Source: an uncultured Clostridia bacterium (GTDB taxonomy: Bacteria; Bacillota; Clostridia; Lachnospirales; Lachnospiraceae). From it: a stretch of 35,825 nucleotides of DNA. The stretch is taken from NCBI GenBank assembly GCA_947304065.1, contig CAMZAI010000002.1, positions 1-35,825 on the forward strand, written 5' to 3'. Both the position numbers and the translations under genes were made by a program. Of the stretch, positions 8,913 through 17,967 are shown piece by piece (position 1 is the first letter of the stretch; every line of letters begins with the position of its first letter). The notes under the pieces are model-generated. The model had not been told where the DNA came from, did not search any database, and saw nothing but the letters and a program-made list of their open reading frames with translations.

Positions 8913-10592
8913 TTATACTTCCATGATCACGGGAAGGATCACGGGGCTTCTGCGCATCCTCTTCCAGAGGTAATCGCTCAGCTCATCCTTAACCCTGTTC
9001 TTTATCCTGCTGTAATCCGTGATATTCCTGCAGTAGCAGTCGTCGAGCGTGCTGTTCACGACATCGGTGAGCTCCTCGATGAGTTCCTCCGACTCTCTCA
9101 TGTAAACGAAGCCTCTCGAAATGATATCGGGACCCGATACAACCTCATGCGTCGCCTGCTCGATCGCCATGACTACCATGATAAGGCCCGCCTCGGAAAG
9201 CATCTGTCTGTCGCGCAGAACGACATTGCCTACGTCGCCGACGCCCAGACCGTCAACCATGAGTCCGCCCACCTGAACATGTCCGGTGATCGCAGCGCGC
9301 TCCTCGTTAAGCGTGAGCACGTCGCCCGAATTCAGAATAAATGCGTTCTCCTTCGGAATACCCATCGCCATCGCGATCTCACGCTGCATCGAAAGATGTC
9401 TGTACTCGCCGTGTACGGGAATGGCGTATTTGGGCTTTGTGAGCGCATAGATCAGCTTGATCTCTTCCTGGCTCGCGTGGCCCGAAACATGTGCGTCCGA
9501 ATAAATGACCTTCGCTCCCTTCTGCGAGAGCTCGTTTATCACCTTCGTGATATTCTTTTCGTTGCCCGGGATGGCCGAAGAACTGAATATTACAACGTCT
9601 CCGGGTTTAAGCGTAACCTTCTTGTGAATGTTCGAGGCGATCCTCGAAAGCGCCGCCATGGCCTCTCCCTGGCTGCCCGTGGTTATGAGCACGAGCTTGT
9701 CGTCCGGGTAGTCCTTCATGGTCTCGATCGGAATGATCGTGGTGTCCTTAGCCTTTACATAGCCGAACTCAACAGCCGTCGATACGACATTGACCATGCT
9801 TCGGCCTTCGATAACGACCTTCCTTCCGAATTTCTCGGCGGAATTGATGATCTGCTGTACGCGGTCGACATTCGACGAGAAGGTCGCCACGATGATCCTG
9901 TTCTGGGCGTTGTCCGCGAAGATCGTATCAAAGGTCTTTCCAACCGTCTTCTCCGACATCGTAAATCCGGGTCTCATCGCGTTCGTCGAATCGCACATGA
10001 GCGCGAGCACGCCCTTCTTGCCGAACTCGGCGAATCTCGCAAGATCGATCGTCTCGCCGTATACCGGAGTGAAATCGACCTTAAAGTCGCCTGTGTGGAT
10101 AACGGTTCCCGCGGGTGAATGGATGGCCAGCGCGCATGCGTCCGCGATGCTGTGGTTCGTCCTGATGAATTCCACCCTGAAGTCGCCGAGGTTGATGTTC
10201 TGGCCGTAAACAACGGTCTTCAGCTTCGCCTTCTTCGGAACCGGATGCTCTTTTAATTTGTTCTCGATAAGGGCAACGGTAAGCCTGGTCGCGTAAACGT
10301 TGACCGGGATCTCGTTCAGCACGTAAGGCAGGGCTCCGATGTGGTCTTCATGTCCGTGCGTGATGACAAAACCCTTAACTTTATCAATATTTTCCTTGAG
10401 GTACGAAACGTCCGGAACCACCAGATCGATGCCCAGCATCTCGTCCTCGGGAAATGCGATACCGCAGTCCACGACTATGATCGAGTCTTCATACTCGAAC
10501 GCCGTGATGTTCATACCTATCTGTTCAAGTCCCCCAAGAGGTATGATCTTAAGGGATGACAAATTCTTTTCTGTTTCTTTTTTCTTACTCAT
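8913..10592 (-). CDS. rnj: Ribonuclease J
   Basis: Metallo-beta-lactamase/beta-CASP: HGHEDHIGALPYVL, HTGDFKVD, DSTNAMRPGFTMSE, VSGHASQEEIKLI, PVHGEYRHL. Confidence 0.95.
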   Translation of the reverse strand: MSKKKETEKNLSSLKIIPLGGLEQIGMNITAFEYEDSIIVVDCGIAFPEDEMLGIDLVVPDVSYLKENIDKVKGFVITHGHEDHIGALPYVLNEIPVNVYATRLTVALIENKLKEHPVPKKAKLKTVVYGQNINLGDFRVEFIRTNHSIADACALAIHSPAGTVIHTGDFKVDFTPVYGETIDLARFAEFGKKGVLALMCDSTNAMRPGFTMSEKTVGKTFDTIFADNAQNRIIVATFSSNVDRVQQIINSAEKFGRKVVIEGRSMVNVVSTAVEFGYVKAKDTTIIPIETMKDYPDDKLVLITTGSQGEAMAALSRIASNIHKKVTLKPGDVVIFSSSAIPGNEKNITKVINELSQKGAKVIYSDAHVSGHASQEEIKLIYALTKPKYAIPVHGEYRHLSMQREIAMAMGIPKENAFILNSGDVLTLNEERAAITGHVQVGGLMVDGLGVGDVGNVVLRDRQMLSEAGLIMVVMAIEQATHEVVSGPDIISRGFVYMRESEELIEELTDVVNSTLDDCYCRNITDYSRIKNRVKDELSDYLWKRMRRSPVILPVIMEV

Positions 10593-10633
10593 ATTCTCCT
10601 AAATAATAATTCGCCGGATGCGGCTTACTTCCT

Positions 10634-10909
10634 TTATTCGTCCTCTTCGGGGACCAGATCCACTTCCCCGTCCAGAAGTTCTTCAAGAAGCCCCGCTACG
10701 GCTTCGATCTCTTTTTCATCTTCTACAAATTCGTATGTAAGGTCTTTGTCGGAATTCTTTGCAACCTGCTTCATGATGTAGGCCATGGCCTCATCGTCAT
10801 CCTCGCTCTCGGTCACCAGCAGGTAATTGGTGCCGTTCAGCTTTGCTTCTTCAATAACGAAGAACTCGACCTTCTCTCCGTTCTCTCCGGTAAAAAGTAT
10901 CTTCTCCAT
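10634..10909 (-). CDS. DUF1292 family protein
   Basis: MEKILFTGENGEKVEFFVIEEAKLNGTNYLLVTESEDDDEAMAYIMKQVAKNSDKDLTYEFVEDEKEIEAVAGLLEELL. The internal Met start fits the family better than the track start at 10942. Confidence 0.8.
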   Translation of the reverse strand: MEKILFTGENGEKVEFFVIEEAKLNGTNYLLVTESEDDDEAMAYIMKQVAKNSDKDLTYEFVEDEKEIEAVAGLLEELLDGEVDLVPEEDE

Positions 10910-10938
10910 CTGTGTCAGTGCTCCTTCCAATGTGCAGG

Positions 10939-11376
10939 TCACGCCTGTTCACGCAGTCCGGGGTTTGCGTCAAGGTAATTCTGAAGTATCAGGGACGCCG
11001 CGAGCTTATCGACCACCTGTGCCTTCTCGGTGTAGTCAAGACCTGCCTCGTCAAGTACTCTGTGCGCCTCCACCGTGGTCAGGCGCTCATCCCACATGAG
11101 AGTCTCGAGTCCGGTACGTCTCTTTACATCTTCGGCAAAGGCTCTGCAGGCAGCCGCACGCTCACCCTCGCTTCCGTCGAGACGCTTCGGGAGCCCGACG
11201 ACTATCCTCTGTGCGCCGTACTCCTGGCATATCTCCTCTATGCGCGCAAAAGTCTGGCGAAGCTTATTCTCATGCTTTCGCCGTATGGTCTCCAAAGGCT
11301 GCGCGGTAATGAGCAGCTCGTCGCTTACGGCCACGCCGCACGTCATGGCTCCGAAATCAAGTCCGATAATACGCAT
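10939..11376 (-). CDS. ruvX: Holliday junction resolvase-like RuvX/YqgF
   Basis: MRIIGLDFGAMTCGVAVSDEL..., IVVGLPKRLDGSEGERA, WDERLTTVEAHRVL. Confidence 0.92.
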   Translation of the reverse strand: MRIIGLDFGAMTCGVAVSDELLITAQPLETIRRKHENKLRQTFARIEEICQEYGAQRIVVGLPKRLDGSEGERAAACRAFAEDVKRRTGLETLMWDERLTTVEAHRVLDEAGLDYTEKAQVVDKLAASLILQNYLDANPGLREQA

Positions 11377-11390
11377 GCAATTTCCTCTGA

Positions 11391-11663
11391 TCAGTTATTC
11401 TGTACGTCGAAATGTGTACGAATGTACTCACGGAGCAGCTCCTCGATGATCTCATCGCGCTCAACGCGCATGATCTGGCTGCGGGCTCCGTTATGATTCG
11501 TGATATAGGTGGGATCTCCCGACATGATGTATCCCACGATCTGGCTAACAGGATTATAGCCCTTCTCGGTCAATGCGACATAGACGCTGTCGATCGTGTC
11601 CTTAACGATCAGGTTCGCGTCGTTCTGGATCTTAAAATACTGTGTGTTTGAATTTCCCTGCAT
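11391..11663 (-). CDS. IreB family regulatory phosphoprotein (DUF965)
   Basis: MQGNSNTQYFKIQNDANLIVKDTIDSVYVALTEKGYNPVSQIVGYIMSGDPTYITNHNGARSQIMRVERDEIIEELLREYI. Start reassigned to 11663; the track start at 11723 overlaps mtaB. Confidence 0.9.
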   Translation of the reverse strand: MQGNSNTQYFKIQNDANLIVKDTIDSVYVALTEKGYNPVSQIVGYIMSGDPTYITNHNGARSQIMRVERDEIIEELLREYIRTHFDVQNN

Positions 11664-11719
11664 TATATATACCTTCCTTCCGGCCTTTCCGGCCAAAAAC
11701 CTTATCAATTCATTATATC

Positions 11720-13210
11720 TCACAAAATGGCTTTTTTCAATCCCAAAAGATATTCTCCGTTCAGGAACCCTCGCGTGCAGACCGTGACAAAACGGTTGAC
11801 CGGATCTTCGTCAAACTCATCGCACGGTACGGCAACGCTCACATATCTCGCGGTAAGGCCGGTGTAATAGTCCTTTCCTTCGATACTCTGAACACTCTCG
11901 ACCAAGATCGTCTCGTCACGGTCGGCAAAGATCTCCATGAAATCATGATGGTTCTTCCTGTCGATAACGGCAAGCGTCTCGCTTCTTTCGTGCTTTTCCG
12001 CCTCGGTCAGCTGGCCTTCCATGCGGTCCGCAACAGTGCCGCGGCGGCGTGAATACTTGAAAATATGCATCTTTGCGAAGTTTACCTTCTCCAGAAAAGC
12101 CTTTGAAGTCTCAAACTCTTCCACAGTCTCGCCGGGGAAGCCTACGATGACGTCCGTATTGATCGACGGATCGTCAAATACTTCTCGCAGCAGCTCAACC
12201 TTCTCATAAAACTCTGCCGTGTCGTAATGCCTGTTCATTCGCTTTAAAACGCTGTCGCACCCGCTCTGAAGGGACAGATGGAAATACGGACAGAATTTCG
12301 GCTCGGCCGCAAGCGCTTCGGCAAACTCCCTGCAGACAATGCGAGGCTCGAGAGATCCGAGCCGGATGCGCTCGATACCGTCGATCTTCGCTATCTGCCT
12401 GATCAGCTCGAGAAGCGGTGTGAAGTTAAACATAACATTGTCGTCATCCGCTGCTTTTGTCCCGTTCTGCGCCGTGGCCTTCTCATAATTCTCAAAACCG
12501 TAAGACGATACGTGGATACCGGTGACCACTACTTCCTTAAAACCTTTTTCGGCGAGGCCTCTTACCTCTTCGAGCACGCTCTCTGGCGTACGCGATCTCA
12601 CGCGTCCCCTCGCGTACGGGATGATGCAGTATGTACAGAACTGGTTGCAGCCGTCCTCGATCTTCACAAAGGCTCTCACGCGCTCATCGCACGAATCGAT
12701 CTTCATGTCCTCGTAGCAGTGCTCGTCCTTCATGGAGGTCACATACAGATTCGAGGGACTCCCGGGCTCCGCATCGGCGCTCATCTCCCGATGCGCCGGT
12801 TCCTCCGTCCGGTCTTTTTCCAAATACTCAGCTATCATCGCGATCAGCTCGCTCTTATGCGAATTGCCCGCGACTATGTCCGCCACGCCGCTGTCGATCA
12901 GCTCCTGCGCTCCGATCTGCGCATAGCAGCCCGTAGCCGCAACGATCGCGCCCGGATTGTTCTGGCGCGCCCTGCGCAGCATCTGTCTCGACTTGCGGTC
13001 GGCAATGTTCGTGACCGAGCATGTATTGATCACGAAAATATCCGCTCCGCCGTCAATCCCCTTGCAGGCACCGTCAAAATCAACGATCTCGGCGCCGGCT
13101 TCTTCGAACTGTCTGCGGATCGAATCCGTTTCGTATGAATTGACCTTGCATCCCAAAGACAGCAAAGCCACTTTTGTACCGTGAAATACGGGCTTGTCAG
13201 AATATTTCAC
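11720..13210 (-). CDS. mtaB: tRNA (N6-threonylcarbamoyladenosine(37)-C2)-methylthiotransferase MtaB
   Basis: LSLGCKVNSYETDSIRRQFE, VNTCSVTNIADRKSRQMLRRA, radical SAM CNQFCTYCIIPYARGRVRSR. Confidence 0.93.
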   Translation of the reverse strand: MKYSDKPVFHGTKVALLSLGCKVNSYETDSIRRQFEEAGAEIVDFDGACKGIDGGADIFVINTCSVTNIADRKSRQMLRRARQNNPGAIVAATGCYAQIGAQELIDSGVADIVAGNSHKSELIAMIAEYLEKDRTEEPAHREMSADAEPGSPSNLYVTSMKDEHCYEDMKIDSCDERVRAFVKIEDGCNQFCTYCIIPYARGRVRSRTPESVLEEVRGLAEKGFKEVVVTGIHVSSYGFENYEKATAQNGTKAADDDNVMFNFTPLLELIRQIAKIDGIERIRLGSLEPRIVCREFAEALAAEPKFCPYFHLSLQSGCDSVLKRMNRHYDTAEFYEKVELLREVFDDPSINTDVIVGFPGETVEEFETSKAFLEKVNFAKMHIFKYSRRRGTVADRMEGQLTEAEKHERSETLAVIDRKNHHDFMEIFADRDETILVESVQSIEGKDYYTGLTARYVSVAVPCDEFDEDPVNRFVTVCTRGFLNGEYLLGLKKAIL

Positions 13211-13227
13211 AAATTATCCTTTCTGTT

Positions 13228-13246
13228 ATTGTGCATGTTGCACAAT
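13228..13246. repeat. Perfect dyad ATTGTGCA-tgt-TGCACAAT upstream of mtaB
   Basis: 8-bp inverted repeat with 3-bp spacer, 18 bp upstream of the mtaB start codon. Confidence 0.7.
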
Positions 13247-13330
13247 TCGCATTCTCTAAAACTCTGTTTTGCATCCAAAATTCTTTTTAGCGGAAATATT
13301 GAGCTCTTTAAAGTTTATGAACTCTGCATA

Positions 13331-13358
13331 TTGACTATTTCTTCACTAAATGTATAAT
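13331..13358 (+). promoter_or_regulatory. SigmaA-like promoter for the HPr-like gene
   Basis: TTGACT - 16 bp - TATAAT, 43 bp upstream of the ATG at 13402. Confidence 0.75.
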
Positions 13359-13401
13359 ATTATCGTAATCAATAAAACACAGATAGAAAAGGAGAAGGCA
13401 A

Positions 13402-13635
13402 ATGAAGACAGTTAAAGTTAGCTTAAATTCAATTGATGCAGTTAAGTCATTCGTTAATGTTGTTACAAAGTATGACTCGGATTTCGATCTTGTTTCCGGA
13501 AGATATGTTATAGACGCTAAGTCGATCATGGGTATCTTCTCACTGGATCTGTCCAAGCCCATCGACCTCAACATTCATGCTGAGAACAATGCCGACGGCA
13601 TTCTCGAAGAGCTTAAGCCTTACATCATCGGCTGA
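13402..13635 (+). CDS. HPr-family protein lacking the His15 site (Crh-like)
   Basis: 77 aa: MKTVKVSLNSIDAVKSFVNVVTKYDSDFDLVSGRYVIDAKSIMGIFSLDLSKPIDLNIHA. The KSIMG Ser46 region is kept; the GIHARPA His15 motif is replaced by SIDAVKS. Confidence 0.82.
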   Translation: MKTVKVSLNSIDAVKSFVNVVTKYDSDFDLVSGRYVIDAKSIMGIFSLDLSKPIDLNIHAENNADGILEELKPYIIG

Positions 13636-13687
13636 TAAGCACAGCCACACAAGCGAAGCCTGCGGGCTTCATTCACTTAAAGATTTC

Positions 13688-13717
13688 AGCGGGTCGCTTA
13701 CATGCGGCCCGCTTTAA
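13688..13717. terminator. Probable (bidirectional) intrinsic terminator between the HPr-like gene and thiI
   Basis: AGCGGGTCGC-ttacat-GCGGCCCGCTTTAATT stem-loop; thiI converges from the minus strand with its stop at 13723. Confidence 0.65.
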
Positions 13718-13722
13718 TTCTC

Positions 13723-14904
13723 TTATCCTATGTTGATCACTTCTACGGTTCTGATCGCTTCTTCGACCAGAGCTTCGATCGTACCCTCAAGCTTCTTTTC
13801 CGAGCGCTCTATCACGCCGATGATAGGCTTTGTCACGGGATGCTTCGCCACAAATATCGTGCAGCAGTCCTCGTAAGGCTCGATCGAGGTCTCATAAGTG
13901 TTTATCCTGAGCGCGATATCCACGATGTCCTGCTTGTCAAACGCGATGAGCGGTCTGTAAACGGGAAGGCTGCAGACGGCGTTCGTAGCCGCAAGACTCT
14001 GCATGGTCTGGCTCGCAACCTGTCCGATGCTTTCGCCGGTAACCAGTCCGAGCGACTTGCACTCCTTTGCGAAATGCTCCGCGATCCTCATCATATAACG
14101 TCTCATGATGATCGTAAGCTCATCTCTCGGGCACTTGTCGATGATCGCCAGCTGGACGTCGGTGAAATTAACAACATGAAGTCTGATGGGACCCGTGTAT
14201 ACACTGATCAGCTTCGCAAGATCGACGACCTTCTGCTTTGCCTGCTCGCTCGTATAAGGCGGAGCGTGGAAATAAGTCGCGTCTATCGCAACTCCGCGCT
14301 TTGCGATCATGTATCCCGCAACGGGACTGTCGATACCGCCCGAAAGAAGCAGCATCGCGCGTCCGTTCGCGCCTACGGGCATTCCGCCGGGTCCGGGGAT
14401 GGTCTGTGTAAATACATAGGCGTTGGTACGGATCTCAACCTGAACCTTCACATCGGGGTCGTGAACGTCAACCGTAAGCTCAGGGAAACGCTCGAGCAGG
14501 TATCCGCCCATGTTCGAGCAGATCTCGGGAGACTGGATCGGATATTTCTTGTCAGCGCGGCGCGCCTCAACCTTGAACGAGAATTTCCTCTCGGGATATA
14601 CAGCCTCGATAAAGTCGCCGACCTTCTGAGTAAGATTATCCCATGATGCGTCCTCGATGACTGCCGCGGGGCAGATCGCCCATACTCCGAAGATCGTCCT
14701 GATCGCGGCGATCGCCTCGTCGAAATCGTACTCTTCGGGGCAGGAAACGAATATCCTTCCCTGCTCTCTCACACAGGTAAAGCCGTCCGCTACGGCCTTA
14801 AGACGCTCTCTTACCTTATCGCAGAGCGCGTCCTCGAACACATATCTGTTCTGTCCTTTAATGCCTATCTCTGCGTATTTGATGAGCAAAGCTCTGTAGA
14901 TCAT
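13723..14904 (-). CDS. thiI: tRNA 4-thiouridine synthetase ThiI
   Basis: THUMP region, then GRAMLLLSGGIDSPVAGYMIAKRG (PP-loop), FHAPPYTSEQAKQKV, LVTGESIGQVASQTMQSL. Confidence 0.95.
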   Translation of the reverse strand: MIYRALLIKYAEIGIKGQNRYVFEDALCDKVRERLKAVADGFTCVREQGRIFVSCPEEYDFDEAIAAIRTIFGVWAICPAAVIEDASWDNLTQKVGDFIEAVYPERKFSFKVEARRADKKYPIQSPEICSNMGGYLLERFPELTVDVHDPDVKVQVEIRTNAYVFTQTIPGPGGMPVGANGRAMLLLSGGIDSPVAGYMIAKRGVAIDATYFHAPPYTSEQAKQKVVDLAKLISVYTGPIRLHVVNFTDVQLAIIDKCPRDELTIIMRRYMMRIAEHFAKECKSLGLVTGESIGQVASQTMQSLAATNAVCSLPVYRPLIAFDKQDIVDIALRINTYETSIEPYEDCCTIFVAKHPVTKPIIGVIERSEKKLEGTIEALVEEAIRTVEVINIG

Positions 14905-14945
14905 TTAAAACCTCCGTATTATCTGAATAGCAATAATATTCTCTT

Positions 14946-16148
14946 TTATCTTCGCTGGAAGCGGTTGTACTTCGGAACCAGCTCTTTAAGCCGTTCTATC
15001 GCATAATCGATCTCTCCGGCGGTCGTATTCACCGAAAAACTGAAGCGCAGCGTCGAATCGAGCAGATTCCTGTCGACTCCGATCGCCTTAAGAGTGCCGC
15101 TGATGCCGGGATGGTTCGATGAGCAGGCCGAGCCCGAGCTCACATACACATGCTTCTCCTCGAGCGCATGCAGGAGCACCTCAGCCTTGATCCCGTCGAA
15201 GCTCACGCTCACGATATGCGGCGCCGTCTTCACGATGTCTTCCGGAGAGAAGCTGCCCACAGCGTTCACATGGGCTCCCGGTACCTCACCTATCCTTGAG
15301 ATAAAATGCTCTTTGAGCTCATAGAGATGCGCGACCTTGGTCTGATGGTCGTCGTATATCTCCTTAACCGCCTCGCCGAGTCCCACGATCGCCGGTACGT
15401 TCTCTGTGCCCGAGCGTCTGTCCTTCTGCTGTCCGCCGCCAAAGATCAGAGGTCTCACCCTCACTCCGTCGGCAATATAGAGGAATCCGCTGCCTTTGGG
15501 TCCGTGGATCTTATGTCCGCTGACACTGAGCATGTCGATTCCCTCTTTTTTCGGATTTATCCTGTATTTGCCGTACGCCTGGATCGCATCGACATGGAAA
15601 ATGATATCCTTTTTCTTCGCCTTTATCCTGCGCGAGATCTCCGCGATATCCTGCACGGCTCCGACCTCGTTGTTCACGTACATCACCGATACCAGAACGG
15701 TTTTGTCCGTGATCATATTCTCGAGTTCGTCGAGCTTAATGTGCCCGAGCGCGTCTACCGGCGCGAAATCCGCCTTAAAGCCGAAATCCTCTAGACTTAA
15801 GAGCGGGTTGTATACCGAAGGATGCTCGAAGCCCGATGCTATCACATGGTCTCCGGTCCTTCTGTGCGCGAGTGCGGCGCCTATCAGCGCCATATTGTTC
15901 GATTCGGTGCCGCCAGAGGTAAATACGATCTCCTTCGGCTGTACCTTAAGAGAAGCGGCTATTATCTCAGTCGCTTCTTTGATCTTCTGCTGTGCCTCAA
16001 AGCCCTTGTAATGCTTCGAGGACGGATTTCCGTAATCCTCGAGCATCATCTCTTCCACGGCCTTTGCGACCGCTTCTGAGGTCCTGGTCGTGGCGGCGTT
16101 GTCGAGGTACGCCTCTGTTATGGCATTTATTATTTCTTCACTCATCAA
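14946..16148 (-). CDS. Cysteine desulfurase (NifS/IscS family)
   Basis: AYLDNAATTRTSEAV, FTSGGTESNNMAL, SVSGHKIHGPKGSGFLYI (PLP lysine), SSGSACSS (active-site Cys). Confidence 0.95.
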   Translation of the reverse strand: MMSEEIINAITEAYLDNAATTRTSEAVAKAVEEMMLEDYGNPSSKHYKGFEAQQKIKEATEIIAASLKVQPKEIVFTSGGTESNNMALIGAALAHRRTGDHVIASGFEHPSVYNPLLSLEDFGFKADFAPVDALGHIKLDELENMITDKTVLVSVMYVNNEVGAVQDIAEISRRIKAKKKDIIFHVDAIQAYGKYRINPKKEGIDMLSVSGHKIHGPKGSGFLYIADGVRVRPLIFGGGQQKDRRSGTENVPAIVGLGEAVKEIYDDHQTKVAHLYELKEHFISRIGEVPGAHVNAVGSFSPEDIVKTAPHIVSVSFDGIKAEVLLHALEEKHVYVSSGSACSSNHPGISGTLKAIGVDRNLLDSTLRFSFSVNTTAGEIDYAIERLKELVPKYNRFQRR

Positions 16149-16174
16149 TATCAGATCTTTCTAAAACAATTATC

Positions 16175-16924
16175 TCAGTCGAGTTCAAACATGATCACCG
16201 AAAGGATCGCAAGACCTGCGGTCTCGGTGCGGAGTATCCTTCTTCCGAGGCTAATGCATTTAAAGCCGGCTTCTATCGCCTGTTCGATCTCGCTTTCTTC
16301 AAAGCCGCCCTCGGGTCCGATAAAGATACCGACCGAACGCTTTCCGTGCAGGTCTCTTACAACCGACCTGGAATTCTCCATTCCGCACTCGGAACTGTCG
16401 GCGTTCTCATAGGGGATCAGGTTCACATCAAGCGTCTTCGCGTATTCCAGCGCCTGCCTGAAATTCATTACCTCGACGATCTCCGGTATAATGCCTCTCC
16501 CGGACTGCTTCGCAGCGCTTTCCGCAATGCTCTGCCAGCGCTCAAGCTTTCGCGCTTCCTTCTTCGCATCGTCAAGTTTTACGATCACGCGCTTTGTCAT
16601 CACAGGGATTATCTCGTATACGCCGAGCTCTACGGCCTTCTGGATGATCAGCTCCATCTTGTCCTTTTTCGGCATCCCCTGGAAAAGGTAGATCTTCGTA
16701 TCAAGCTCAGCCTTCGAGCCGAAGCTCTCAAGGATATCCGCGATCACGGTATCACGTTCAAACGACGCGATCCTGCAGTAATGGTCCGTTCCTTCGCCGT
16801 CGCAGACGATCAGCTCCTCGCCCGGCTTCATGCGGAGCACATTCTTAATGTGATTCACATCTTCACCGGTCAATGTGATCTGCGTCTCTGAAATATTCGA
16901 TCTTTCGGTGTAAAAATGATACAT
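16175..16924 (-). CDS. rsmE: 16S rRNA (uracil(1498)-N3)-methyltransferase RsmE
   Basis: GEDVNHIKNVLRMKPGEEL, KAVELGVYEIIPVMTKR, IFIGPEGGFEESEIE, SLGRRILRTETAGLAIL. Start taken at 16924 (1-nt overlap with the prmA stop) rather than 16954. Confidence 0.94.
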   Translation of the reverse strand: MYHFYTERSNISETQITLTGEDVNHIKNVLRMKPGEELIVCDGEGTDHYCRIASFERDTVIADILESFGSKAELDTKIYLFQGMPKKDKMELIIQKAVELGVYEIIPVMTKRVIVKLDDAKKEARKLERWQSIAESAAKQSGRGIIPEIVEVMNFRQALEYAKTLDVNLIPYENADSSECGMENSRSVVRDLHGKRSVGIFIGPEGGFEESEIEQAIEAGFKCISLGRRILRTETAGLAILSVIMFELD

Positions 16925-17913
16925 TATTTCTTCCTCACGGTAAAGCTGACCCAATCCTTCATCCTGTTCACTTCGACGATCTCAAAGTCATTCTTAAGGA
17001 GAGCTGCGCGTACGTCTTCCTCTGCAGTATTGATGATACCGGAGCTGATGAAGTAAGCTCCGGGCTTCATAAACCTGCCGGCGATATCGCTCAAAGGAAT
17101 GATAACGGGCGCAAGGATGTTCGCAACAACGACGTCATAATCCACGCCTATCTCTTCGCAGAGCGCCTCATCCTCGAGCACATTGCCCGTCGCGAAGCAT
17201 ATCTGGTCGTCGAGCAGTTCGATATCGGCGGGAGACGCATAAAATGCGGTCAGATCGTTCGTGTCCGCGTTCTCCACGCTGGTCCTTACGGCGTTGTCAT
17301 CGACGTCAATACCGATCGCGCCCCAAGCTCCGAGCTTCATGCCTACGATTGACAGAATACCGCTTCCGCAGCCTATATCGAGCAGCCTGTCGCCCTTTTT
17401 GAGATACTTCTTAAGTCCCAGGATGCAGAGCTTCGTGGTCTCATGCGCGCCCGTTCCGAATGCGGTGCCCGGGTCGATCTCGATCACGAGATCGTCTTCC
17501 TTCGCGTCCGTCAGTTCTTCCCATGTGGGCTTGATAACTATCGAATCATCCACCCTGAAAGGCTTGAAAAACTGCTTCCAGTTATTGATCCAGTCCTTGT
17601 CCTCGGTCTCCGAAAGGATCACCTTCATCGAGCCGAAATCGCAGAACTCCGCGTACCGGGCTGCCGTCTGCTTTATCGCCTCTCCGATCGCCGCAGCGTC
17701 GGCGTCCTCATCGATATAGAAATGCACCTTTGCGCTGCCGTCATCGGGCGGAAGCTCGGGCAGGATATCGATGAACATGCTCTTTTTTTCCTCTTCGGTC
17801 AGAGGAACATTGTCCTCGATCTCGAAACCCTCAAGACCGAGCTCGTCGGCGATCGCGCCCATATAATCAAGCGCTTCTGTCGTAGTCTCTAATGTAAGCT
17901 TTTTCCATTTCAT
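16924..17913 (-). CDS. prmA: Ribosomal protein L11 methyltransferase PrmA
   Basis: DPGTAFGTGAHETTKLCILGLKKYLKKGDRLLDIGCGSGILSIVGMKLGA, VVANILAPVIIPLSD. Confidence 0.95.
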   Translation of the reverse strand: MKWKKLTLETTTEALDYMGAIADELGLEGFEIEDNVPLTEEEKKSMFIDILPELPPDDGSAKVHFYIDEDADAAAIGEAIKQTAARYAEFCDFGSMKVILSETEDKDWINNWKQFFKPFRVDDSIVIKPTWEELTDAKEDDLVIEIDPGTAFGTGAHETTKLCILGLKKYLKKGDRLLDIGCGSGILSIVGMKLGAWGAIGIDVDDNAVRTSVENADTNDLTAFYASPADIELLDDQICFATGNVLEDEALCEEIGVDYDVVVANILAPVIIPLSDIAGRFMKPGAYFISSGIINTAEEDVRAALLKNDFEIVEVNRMKDWVSFTVRKK

Positions 17914-17967
17914 GGCATTCTCCTGATCAGGACCTGCTTTCGGCCGGCCCCTAAGGCTCCTGAAAGA

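Noticed and set aside
9147-10118. 323-aa plus-strand ORF opposite RNase J
   Set aside because: Shadow ORF from codon bias. The minus strand encodes an unambiguous RNase J, and the plus translation is Arg/His-rich with no family resemblance.
12278-14646. Long plus-strand ORFs at 12278-13138 and 13702-14646
   Set aside because: Antisense to mtaB and thiI respectively, which carry full diagnostic motifs; no RBS or homology signal on the plus strand.
15992-16891. 299-aa plus-strand ORF
   Set aside because: Antisense to rsmE and the cysteine desulfurase 5' end; compositionally a shadow frame.
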